7,214 bases of DNA, taken from NCBI GenBank assembly GCA_035687045.1, contig DASRYU010000253.1, positions 1 to 7,214 of the forward strand. Reading direction: 5' to 3'. Each line of letters starts with the position of its first letter. Within the stretch, counting starts at the first letter, position 1. The position numbers and the translations under genes are program-made. Positions 1 through 5,703 of this stretch are shown piece by piece. The notes beneath the pieces are model-generated. The model saw nothing but the letters and a program-made list of their open reading frames with translations. It ran no database searches and was not told the origin of the DNA. Source of the stretch: JAJPHT01 sp035687045. GTDB taxonomy: Archaea; Thermoplasmatota; SW-10-69-26; JACQPN01; JAJPHT01.

Positions 1-126
1 CTCGACGGGCAGCGTCGCGCCTTGCTCCTCGACGAGCGCGCCGCCGAGGCCGAGGCTGCGCTCTGGGCAACCTTGGCCGGACCTTTCGCGCTCGTCGAGG
101 AGCAAGGCGCGACGCTGCCCGTCGAG
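1..126. repeat. Perfect 40-base inverted repeat, arms 1-40 and 87-126
   Basis: Bases 87-126 are the exact reverse complement of bases 1-40, separated by a 46-base spacer (41-86). Pairing stops at the inner edge (c41 against t86). The outer edge is the window boundary, so the arms may be longer. The centre of symmetry keeps codon phase, so both strands read the same peptide, beginning LDGQRRALLLDER, through the arms. It may be a real DNA hairpin or a foldback or contig-end artefact. The sequence alone cannot separate these. Confidence 0.9.
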
Positions 127-408
127 CTTGACGACGCGGCCCGCGCGGCCCTCCAGCTTGCCGCGTGGACGACCGAGGCGCGGCTCCAGGGGTCGTGCGC
201 TCGCGCCGTGCCCCCGGTGGCGCTCGACAGCCCGGCGCTGCAGCCCGTCGTCAGCAACCTCAGCGCGCAGCCCGAGGTGGGCGAACGCTTCGAGGAGGTA
301 TGGTCGCAGGCGCGCCACTCGCGCGCGCTGTGCGCCCGCGTCCTGCAGGAGCGCGACGATCTCGCGGCGCAGACGGTCGGCGGGATCGAAGGCCTCCCGC
401 TGGGCTAA
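1..408 (+). CDS. Possible C-terminal fragment of an unknown protein, cut by the left edge
   Basis: The frame is open from base 1 to a TAA at 406-408, giving about 135 residues with no start that must be real. The product is Ala/Leu/Glu rich, acidic and lysine-free, with no motif I recognise. Coding is favoured by base use: about 90 percent G/C at codon position 3, about 82 percent at position 1 and far lower at position 2, the order expected of a real gene in GC-rich DNA. The opposite strand is also open, from an ATG at 435 down to base 1, starting MTKQQISARL. It has the less natural order, with position 1 richer in G/C than position 3, and its second half is Arg/Gly rich like a shadow frame. 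The first 126 bases lie in a perfect inverted repeat that could be an assembly artefact, so the N-terminal part of either reading is unreliable. Confidence 0.35.
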   Translation, partial: LDGQRRALLLDERAAEAEAALWATLAGPFALVEEQGATLPVELDDAARAALQLAAWTTEARLQGSCARAVPPVALDSPALQPVVSNLSAQPEVGERFEEVWSQARHSRALCARVLQERDDLAAQTVGGIEGLPLG

Positions 409-419
409 GCGGGCGCTTA
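406..419 (+). terminator. Small hairpin overlapping the stop codon of the first open frame
   Basis: TAAGCG (406-411) pairs with CGCTTA (414-419), leaving a two-base loop, or five pairs with a four-base loop. The TAA is the stop of the preceding frame. It is followed by a mildly T-containing stretch (cttatctgctgcttgg) but no true T tract. A role in termination is only a guess. Confidence 0.2.
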
Positions 420-521
420 TCTGCTGCTTGGTCATCGCGTTGCCAGCGTCGCGCGCGGCCGCCGCTTGCCGCACGCGGTGACAGGCGCGCGGTCTTCCTC
501 GCCCGCGTCGTCCACGGATGG

Positions 522-1529
522 ATGCGACGTTCCGCCCTCGCGGCGCTGCTGGTGCTGGCCCCGCTCCTGCTATCACCGCCTGCTGCGTCCGCTTCGCCCA
601 CCGGATGCATGACGTTGACCCTCTCCGACGGCGTCGTGGCGGCCGCGCCGCTCGCGTTCGTCGACCACCGCGCGCACCCGAAGCCGTGTGGCGAAGTGCC
701 TGCCGCGCGCGTCGAGGTCGGTCGCGAGCTCTTCTTGTCGGCCGAGACCGGACTCCCGGAGCGCACGCGCGTGCAGCTTGAGGCAGGCTGCGCGGGCGCG
801 GAGGCACGGGTGCTTGCGGGCGAGGTGGGTGCGGAGGGCGCGGTGCGCATCGCGCTGGGCGCGTTCGACTGCCCCCTCCTCCAGCTCGACCTCCACGAGG
901 CGTTCGGCGGGCGCGTCGTGTTCAGCGACGCGACGTGGTCGCTGCGCTTCGGATGCGCGCACATCTGGCACGAGGAAGGGGGACTCGCAGCCTGTGAGCA
1001 TGAGGAGCGCACGCAGAGCTCCTCGTGCGCCGACGGCGCGTGCGAACGCTTGGGCACGAGCCGGTCCGGCCACGGGCTGGCCGCGTGGTGGGGGGACCAC
1101 GGCTTGAGCGCCAGCGTGCACGAGTACGCGCGCACGCACGAGATGGACGGACCCTACGCCGGCGAGTGCTCGAGTGCGGAGCAGCAGTACGCGTGGCGGG
1201 AGGAAGGGCGCGAGGCGGCGGTCGCGTCAGAGGTGCTGCGGGCGGAAGCCGGACTGGGCGAGGTCGCGACGGCCGACTCCGTCCGCTGCGAGGAGGAGAC
1301 GACGTACGAGCATGAGCGGGGCGGTCGTCGCGCATACGCGCACGTCGGCTCGCCCGTGGCCCTCGCGGAGGCCGAGGCGGGCGCCTCGCGCTCCCTGACG
1401 ACGGCCGCGGGCGCAGCGGAGTGCATGGACGGCGCGCACGCGGAGCTTTCGGTCCAGCTGCCCGCGCCCGTCGGGAGCGCCGCGGTGTCGAGCCAGCGCG
1501 GGAGCGCGTGCGCGGCCTCCTCGGCCTGA
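522..1529 (+). CDS. Secreted 12-cysteine protein of unknown family
   Basis: The product has 335 residues. The ATG at 522 is chosen because a clear signal peptide follows at once: MRR, a hydrophobic core at about residues 5-17, and an ASA motif at 22-24 suggesting cleavage after residue 24. The frame is open further upstream, but that part is Arg-rich and looks non-coding. The mature part has twelve cysteines, at 29, 56, 90, 117, 145, 158, 169, 174, 216, 256, 301 and 330. The even number suggests six disulfides. From 174 the cysteines fall every 30-45 residues, each among alternating polar/small residues typical of beta strands, so the C-terminal half may be a divergent beta repeat. It is rich in His and Glu and has one lysine. 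The site of action is outside the membrane. I recognise no family and assign no function. No Shine-Dalgarno sequence is visible. The convergent protease gene ends 7 bases beyond its stop. Confidence 0.82.
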   Translation: MRRSALAALLVLAPLLLSPPAASASPTGCMTLTLSDGVVAAAPLAFVDHRAHPKPCGEVPAARVEVGRELFLSAETGLPERTRVQLEAGCAGAEARVLAGEVGAEGAVRIALGAFDCPLLQLDLHEAFGGRVVFSDATWSLRFGCAHIWHEEGGLAACEHEERTQSSSCADGACERLGTSRSGHGLAAWWGDHGLSASVHEYARTHEMDGPYAGECSSAEQQYAWREEGREAAVASEVLRAEAGLGEVATADSVRCEEETTYEHERGGRRAYAHVGSPVALAEAEAGASRSLTTAAGAAECMDGAHAELSVQLPAPVGSAAVSSQRGSACAASSA

Positions 1530-1536
1530 GCCTACG

Positions 1537-2421
1537 CTACGTCGAGCAAGGGATGGACGGAAGCACCGGGGCGGCGACCTCCGGCCACGTCGCGAGCACC
1601 ACGTCCACGTCGGCGTACGTGCGGGCGAACTCGAGCGCGGCGGCGATGTTCGTGACGGCGACGTTTCCTCCCACGCTGGCGCGGGCAAGGTCGACGTGCG
1701 GCGGCGGGATCCGGCTGAACACGCCCAGCGCAAGCCCGTCGCGCGACAGGATGGGCGCGCCTGAGTCGCCGGGGACCATCGGCGGGGCCATGTTGAGGTA
1801 CGTGAGGTAGCGCTCGCGGTGCACGACGCAGCCCTCCTGCCAGCGCGCCTCCTCGACGCGGCGGACGGGCGAGTTCCCGTACGCGACGACGGGATGGCCC
1901 GCGGAGACGTCCTCCGGCTCCGCGAGGCCGACGGGGCCCCCGTACCGGTAGGTCGAGGGGTGGACGAGGCCACGGTACTCGGGGTCGATGCGGATGAGCG
2001 CGAAGTCGTTGTTGAGCGTGTTGGCGCCCCCGATGGGCCCCGTGCGCCTCAACGTCTCCCACGAGTTGTACACGAGCGTGCCCCACGCTTGCGGGGTCGG
2101 GTCCTCGCCGTGGATGGGCACGCGCGTGCCGATCGGCCGGTCGACGCAGTGGGCGGCTGTCCCGAGGTAGAGGGATGCGTTGTCCCTGTCGGCGAAGATG
2201 AAGTTCGCGCTGCAGAGCGAGATGCGCTGCAGGCTCGGCTCGGACAGGCGGACGCCTGGGCGGATCCACGCTTGGGAGAGGGGCGGCCACTCCCCCGCGC
2301 CTCCCTCCGCCGCGTCGGCGCGGTCCGCGGGAGACGGGGGCTCCGCGGGCGGCGCCAAAGGCAGCGGGAGGACGAGCAGGAGGGAGAGCGCGAGGATGGG
2401 GAGGGCGGTGGCGGGGTGCAC
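1537..2421 (-). CDS. Exported chymotrypsin-fold (S1 family) serine protease
   Basis: The product has 294 residues and should be a serine endopeptidase outside the membrane. The catalytic triad is readable: His91 in GTAAHC, Asp139 in NNDFALIRID and Ser220 in GDSGAP (218-223). Cys70 and Cys92 bracket the His region like the conserved disulfide of the family; Cys198 and Cys292 could form a second. The residue six before the catalytic Ser, which sets specificity in S1 enzymes, appears to be Pro214 rather than Asp, so trypsin-like Lys/Arg cleavage is not supported. The N-terminus has a hydrophobic stretch (about 7-23) followed by a Pro-rich linker without an obvious AxA cleavage site, so it may be a signal peptide or a retained anchor. 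The GTG at 2421 is the only ATG or GTG after an in-frame TAG 33 bases upstream. The protein contains no lysine. It diverges from the M50 protease gene. Confidence 0.9.
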   Translation of the reverse strand: MHPATALPILALSLLLVLPLPLAPPAEPPSPADRADAAEGGAGEWPPLSQAWIRPGVRLSEPSLQRISLCSANFIFADRDNASLYLGTAAHCVDRPIGTRVPIHGEDPTPQAWGTLVYNSWETLRRTGPIGGANTLNNDFALIRIDPEYRGLVHPSTYRYGGPVGLAEPEDVSAGHPVVAYGNSPVRRVEEARWQEGCVVHRERYLTYLNMAPPMVPGDSGAPILSRDGLALGVFSRIPPPHVDLARASVGGNVAVTNIAAALEFARTYADVDVVLATWPEVAAPVLPSIPCST

Positions 2422-2523
2422 GAGACCCGACGTCTCCCGCGGCTCATCGCGTCGCTAGCTCGGGCATTGCCAGCTCCGCCGATACGTCCCCTCTGCCCAC
2501 GCGGCTCGCCCCGACGGGGTCCA

Positions 2524-2536
2524 CAAGTATTACAAG
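2524..2536 (+). promoter_or_regulatory. TATA-like element of the M50 protease gene
   Basis: The run caagtattacaag is the only AT-rich patch in the 136-base gap between the two divergent protease genes. Its centre, near 2530, is about 28 bases before the GTG at 2558. That is the spacing expected when an archaeal TATA box directs transcription to start at or next to the start codon. No ribosome-binding site precedes the GTG, which agrees with a leaderless message. I see no equally good element for the leftward gene. Confidence 0.5.
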
Positions 2537-2557
2537 CCGTAGCTTGGCTTCGCGGCC

Positions 2558-3307
2558 GTGGACGCCACGGCGTCGTCCGACTGGGACGAGCACGAGCACA
2601 CGGGCATCTCGTTCGGGCGCCGCGAGATCCGCGACCTCGTCCTCGCGAGCCTCGTGCTCTCGGCGGGGATGGCGTTCGTGCTCGGTGGGCGCACGGGCGG
2701 GGCGTTCGAGCTTCCCACCGGGCTGGACTCCTTCGACTGGCCCGCGTTCTTCACCATCCTTCCGTTCGCGGCCCTCGCGACGATCCCGGCGTTCATCCTC
2801 CACGAGCTCGCGCACAAGGTCGTCGCGCAGAAGAAGGACCTCGCGGCCGAGTTCCTCGTCCACCCGTGGGGCCTCAGCCTCGCGGTCCTCACGCCGGTCC
2901 TGTTCAAGATCCTTCTTGCGGCGCCAGGCGTCGTCGAGATCTACGACGAGCGCGCGCTCTACGCGGACGAGCTCACGGCGGCGGAGCGCAGGGAGCAGCG
3001 CCGCGACGCGGGCGTCATCAGCATCGTGGGCCCGCTCGTGAACCTCATCCTGGCCTATGCGGCGTTCATCCTCGACGGGCTCTTTCCCGGCGTGCGCGTG
3101 CCGGCGAGCGAGGTCAACGGCATCGGCAACACCGCCTTCGAGCTCATCATGGTCATCAACCTCGTGCTGGCGATCTTCAACATGATGCCGATCAAGCCCT
3201 TCGACGGGCAGAAGATCCTGCGCTGGTCGTGGGTCGCCTTTCTCGGCGTGTGGGCGCTCATCGCGGCGCTCGCGCTCCTCTGGGTGAGCCGCGCGGGCAT
3301 CCTCTGA
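2558..3307 (+). CDS. Site-2-protease-type intramembrane zinc metalloprotease (M50 family)
   Basis: The product has 249 residues, a usual length for compact archaeal M50 proteases. Zinc-site residues are visible: HELAH at 82-86 (two His ligands and catalytic Glu83) inside a hydrophobic segment (about 65-86), and NMMPIKPFDG at 208-217, the NxxPxxPxDG motif that supplies the third ligand, Asp216. A GPLVN motif lies at 158-162. Further hydrophobic segments are at about 26-44, 104-122, 152-174, 192-209 and 224-244, so the active site is within the membrane. Enzymes of this family cut transmembrane segments, often of anti-sigma factors or transcription factors, after a first cut outside. The GTG at 2558 is the only start after an in-frame TAG 18 bases upstream. 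The N-terminal 22 residues are acidic and His-rich. A divergent serine protease gene is adjacent, but no substrate can be named from the sequence. Confidence 0.93.
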   Translation: MDATASSDWDEHEHTGISFGRREIRDLVLASLVLSAGMAFVLGGRTGGAFELPTGLDSFDWPAFFTILPFAALATIPAFILHELAHKVVAQKKDLAAEFLVHPWGLSLAVLTPVLFKILLAAPGVVEIYDERALYADELTAAERREQRRDAGVISIVGPLVNLILAYAAFILDGLFPGVRVPASEVNGIGNTAFELIMVINLVLAIFNMMPIKPFDGQKILRWSWVAFLGVWALIAALALLWVSRAGIL

Positions 3308-3308
3308 A

Positions 3309-3410
3309 TCACGGCTCTCGCTCGCCGTCGGCAGGCTCGTCGAGCTCGAGCATCGGGAGGCCGACGCGGCGCACGATGGGTCGCGGCCGCCGGCGCCCCG
3401 CGCCGGGGAG
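3309..3410 (-). other. Open, coding-like stretch after the stop of the small gene at 3411-3665
   Basis: Directly past the TGA at 3411-3413, the same minus-strand frame stays open for 33 codons to a second TGA at 3309-3311. Its latter part, from a GTG at 3372-3374, reads VRRVGLPMLELDEPADGERE, with nearly all third positions G or C. The stretch could be an extension lost through a nonsense change or base error, a readthrough tail, a tiny separate ORF, or chance. It fills most of the 103-base gap before the convergent M50 stop. Confidence 0.3.
3390..3406. terminator. GC hairpin between convergent genes
   Basis: CCGGCG (3390-3395) pairs with CGCCGG (3401-3406) around a five-base loop, between the convergent stops at 3307 and 3413. 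There is no T tract on either side, and archaeal termination usually depends on T runs rather than hairpins. It may therefore be only a product of high GC content. Confidence 0.2.
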
Positions 3411-3665
3411 TCACGCCGAGGCCTTGCCGGCGCCGCCTCCCGCGCGCTTCGCGAGCGCCTGCTCCGCGCGGTGCTCGTCGCGGAAGTACTTGTACGGCGA
3501 GCAGCGCTTCTCGAAGAGGAGCTGCACGAGCATGAGCGTCTCCTCCTTCGGGAAGAGGCTGTGCCGGCGGCGCACGATGAGCTCGGCGTCGTCGAGGCAC
3601 TGGAGGAGGAGGTCGCGCTGGTAGAGGCGATAGGCTTCCCACGCGGGGTCCTGCGGGAGGGTCAT
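3411..3665 (-). CDS. Small cytoplasmic protein of unknown function
   Basis: The product has 84 residues, with no signal peptide or membrane segment. It opens MTLPQDPAWEAYRLYQ, continues as an amphipathic, probably helical region with CLDDAELIVRRR (about 23-34) and FEKRCSPYKYFRDEH (51-65), and ends in an Ala/Gly/Lys tail. Third positions are almost all G or C, and the sequence has a sensible mix of hydrophobic and charged residues, so it is probably real. I do not recognise the family. It follows the EamA gene on the same strand after 84 bases and could be the last gene of that transcript. Two oddities question its ends. An ATG 22 bases upstream (3687), one frame off, opens with the natural-looking MSDQPFFDD. 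After the stop the frame continues open for 33 codons. A one-base error near 3655-3675 could join the upstream start to this frame. Confidence 0.65.
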   Translation of the reverse strand: MTLPQDPAWEAYRLYQRDLLLQCLDDAELIVRRRHSLFPKEETLMLVQLLFEKRCSPYKYFRDEHRAEQALAKRAGGGAGKASA

Positions 3666-3749
3666 CGAAGAAGGGCTGGTCGCTCATCCTGGCGAGCCTT
3701 CCGGAGGGTAGGCCGGAACAAGCTTGCCCGCGTGGCTGGCCGCCTGATA

Positions 3750-4682
3750 TCAATCGGGCATGCGTTGCGCCCGCGCCGCGTCGTTGGACGCGACGGAGCT
3801 CGCGAGCATCACCGCCGCGACGAGCACGAGCGCGCCCACGAGCTCCACCCAGCCGAAGACCTCGCGTCCGAGGGCGACGCTCAGCAGGCTCGCGACAAGG
3901 ATCTCGACCATGAGGAGGACGGCGCTGACGCTCGCGCGCACGCGCGTCAGCCCGTACGTCCACAGGGCGAACGCGAGGGCGGTGGTGACGACGCCCGAGT
4001 AGAGGATGATCGGGATCGCCTCCGGCGTGAGACCGCCCACGTCGGGGCGCGCGAGCCACGGGTCGAGAAGCGGCGCGGCGACGAGGAACGCGGCGGTGCC
4101 GAGGAACGTCCACGCGGAGAGGTGCACCGGCTCCTCGCGCTCGACGGCGCGGTCGAGCATCACGAAGAAGACGGCCCAGATGAGCCCCGCGACCATCGCG
4201 AGGAGGTCGCCGACGAGGCGCCCGCCGGCGATCTGGCTCGGGTCGCCTCCCACGATGAGGACGCTCGCGCCGACGAAGCCAAGGCCGATCGCGACCCAGC
4301 GCTTCGGGCCCATCCGCATGTGGAAAAAGATGCGCTCGATGAGCGCGACGGTGAACGCGCTCGTGTTGACGAAGAGCGCCGTGCGCGCGGGTGTTGTGAG
4401 CGTCTGCCCGACGTACTGGAGAAGGAAGGCGGCCGCGTTCGTCGCGCAGAGGAGCCAGAACCACTTGTGGCGCAGGAGGTCGAAGCGCACGCGCCCCATG
4501 AGGGCGAGCACGCCCAGCGCGACGCCGCCGGCGAGGGCGAAGCGGAGGAACGAGAAGAGGCCTGGCCCCACGTGGTCGAGCCCGATGTCGTTGACGCTGA
4601 AGCTCGAGCCCCACAGCACGGCGGCGGTCAGCGTGGCGGCGATGCCCGCGGCGGCGCCCTTGCGCGCGACGGGGGCGCTCAC
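3750..4682 (-). CDS. EamA/DMT-family membrane transporter
   Basis: The product has 310 residues, the normal length for a two-domain EamA transporter of the drug/metabolite transporter superfamily, with about ten membrane helices. The first repeat spans about 11-145 and includes LWGSSFSVNDIG (23-34), the aromatic/Arg segment FSFLRFALAGG (43-53) and a helix at 103-120. The second spans about 157-297, with GLIWAVFFVMLDRA (166-179) and a YSGVVTTALAFALW segment (228-241). Such proteins exchange or export small metabolites across the cytoplasmic membrane; the substrate cannot be read from the sequence. The GTG at 4682 is chosen because the upstream frame is Arg-rich shadow, while this GTG overlaps the stop of the preceding lipoprotein gene (GTGA), which points to translational coupling. 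The helices follow a short basic N-terminus and the C-terminus is charged. A cell-surface operon is an unusual place for this gene and may hint at a surface-linked substrate. Confidence 0.9.
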   Translation of the reverse strand: MSAPVARKGAAAGIAATLTAAVLWGSSFSVNDIGLDHVGPGLFSFLRFALAGGVALGVLALMGRVRFDLLRHKWFWLLCATNAAAFLLQYVGQTLTTPARTALFVNTSAFTVALIERIFFHMRMGPKRWVAIGLGFVGASVLIVGGDPSQIAGGRLVGDLLAMVAGLIWAVFFVMLDRAVEREEPVHLSAWTFLGTAAFLVAAPLLDPWLARPDVGGLTPEAIPIILYSGVVTTALAFALWTYGLTRVRASVSAVLLMVEILVASLLSVALGREVFGWVELVGALVLVAAVMLASSVASNDAARAQRMPD

Positions 4683-5692
4683 CGGCGGGCGACGCTCCAC
4701 GTGAGGCGGAAGGAGCCGTCGTCGCCCTCGAAGAGGAGCGTGTCGCCGTCGGCCGGCGCGCCGGAGACGGTGCCCGCGAGGACCTCGAAGACGAGGATGG
4801 CGCCGCGCGGGTCGGCGAAGAGCGCGAGCGGCCGGCCCGTCGTGAGGTCCTCGGCGCTCAGGATGACGCTCACCTGCAGCGAGCCTCCCGCCGCGGCGTC
4901 GGGCACGTCGAGGACCGCCGTGCCGTTCCCCGGCCAGACGAGGTCGACGCTGTCGGTCGCCATGTGGAACAGGATGCGCACGCGCGACGCGTTCGAGGCG
5001 TCGTCGAGGGTGACGTCGAGGTCGCGGAACGAGAGGCCGAGGTCCCAGAGCGGGTCGCCGTCGGCGAAGTCGTTCACGCCGTCGCCGTCGGTGTCCGCGT
5101 TGCGCGGGTCCGTGCGCAGCCGCTTCTCGTCGTGGTCCCACAGCCCGTCCTTGTCCGTGTCGGGCACGCACGGGTCGCTCGTGACGTGCCGGGCGGAGCC
5201 GCGCACGACGACCTCCCACCCGCGCAGCTCCTCGCCGTCCAGGAGCTCGTCCGCGACCGGCAGGTCGGAGGAGGCGACGTTCGAGCGCAGCTGCGCGCCG
5301 CCCGCGGGGCAGGCGTTGAGCTCGCCGAGGAACATGCCGTCCACCTCGAGGATGCCTCGCGCGCGCCAGGCGTCGCGCGTCGCGTCGTCGGGCGCGACGC
5401 GGTCCGCGCCGTCGAGAAGCCCGTCGCCGTCCGTGTCGACGTCGCGCGGGTCGGTGAGGCGCACGAGGAGCTCGTCGCCGTCGCTCAACCCGTCGCCGTC
5501 GGTGTCCGTCTTGCCGGGGTCGGACGTCACGTGGCGGCGCTCGAGCCCCATGGGCGTCATGATCTCGATGATGCGCCCTTCGCGCTCGACGTCGTCGTCG
5601 ACGAGGTCGCCGTCGCGGTCCTTCTCGGGCGAGCCGTTCGTGCAGCCGGCGACGAGCATGAGGGCGAGGAGGAGAAGGAGGGGTCGTCGCAA
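4679..5692 (-). CDS. Lipoprotein with calcium-binding thrombospondin type-3 repeats
   Basis: The product has 337 residues. The N-terminus is MRR, a Leu-rich core and LVAGC with Cys17, a good lipobox, so the protein should be lipid-anchored on the outer face of the membrane. Aspartate-rich calcium loops of the DxDxDGxxD type lie at about 25-36, 63-74, 86-97, 178-189 and 200-211. They form two paired clusters, each introduced by HVTSDP (54-59 and 169-174), so about 50 residues are duplicated. The C-terminal part, about 217-337, alternates hydrophobic and polar residues like a beta sandwich and has no named family that I recognise. The role is probably structural or adhesive, stabilised by calcium (inference). 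A TTG start at 5692 is required: the next ATG, codon 12, would remove the signal, and GGTGA lies 6 bases upstream. The gene starts 6 bases after the previous stop and overlaps the EamA start by 4 bases. Confidence 0.9.
   Translation of the reverse strand: MRRPLLLLLALMLVAGCTNGSPEKDRDGDLVDDDVEREGRIIEIMTPMGLERRHVTSDPGKTDTDGDGLSDGDELLVRLTDPRDVDTDGDGLLDGADRVAPDDATRDAWRARGILEVDGMFLGELNACPAGGAQLRSNVASSDLPVADELLDGEELRGWEVVVRGSARHVTSDPCVPDTDKDGLWDHDEKRLRTDPRNADTDGDGVNDFADGDPLWDLGLSFRDLDVTLDDASNASRVRILFHMATDSVDLVWPGNGTAVLDVPDAAAGGSLQVSVILSAEDLTTGRPLALFADPRGAILVFEVLAGTVSGAPADGDTLLFEGDDGSFRLTWSVARR
5045..5539 (-). repeat. Duplicated TSP3 module inside the calcium-binding lipoprotein
   Basis: Residues 52-101 (5390-5539) and 167-216 (5045-5194) of the lipoprotein share one layout. 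It runs HVTSDP, a DTDxDGLxDxDE loop, TDPR, then DTDGDGxxDxAD. The units are offset by 115 residues. The intervening insert contains Cys128; the second unit has Cys175 where the first has Gly60. The DNA shows repeated gtcgccgtc-type strings that come from the Asp-Gly codons. Confidence 0.8.
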
Positions 5693-5698
5693 CGCTGT

Positions 5699-5703
5699 TC
5701 ACC
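5699..5703 (-). promoter_or_regulatory. Ribosome binding site deciding a TTG start
   Basis: On the minus strand GGTGA overlaps the stop codon of the upstream lipoprotein gene and sits 6 bases before the TTG at 5692. It matches the 3' part of the archaeal and bacterial Shine-Dalgarno consensus GGAGGTGA. Together with the signal peptide it supports TTG as the start. Confidence 0.55.

Noticed and set aside
165..521. N-terminal extension of the 12-cysteine protein
   Set aside because: The frame is open, but the translated part is Arg/Ala/Gly shadow sequence. A textbook signal peptide begins at the ATG at 522.
2510..2520. CCCC-GAC-GGGG hairpin in the divergent gap
   Set aside because: Four pairs in GC-rich DNA are expected by chance, and no flanking T run or operator symmetry is present.
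1819..3624. Plus-strand open frame of 601 residues
   Set aside because: Arg-rich and low in hydrophobic structure, it lies over the clear serine protease (antisense) and M50 protease (another frame).
3745..3753. TATA-like ttgatatca (minus strand) as a promoter of the small gene
   Set aside because: It overlaps the EamA stop and would place the transcript start about 57 bases before the ATG at 3665. The spacing does not match the leaderless pattern seen at the M50 gene, so support is too weak.
5045..5520. Short repeated gtcgccgtc-type strings that could be taken for tandem DNA repeats
   Set aside because: They are fully explained by Asp-Gly codons of the calcium-binding loops on the minus strand.
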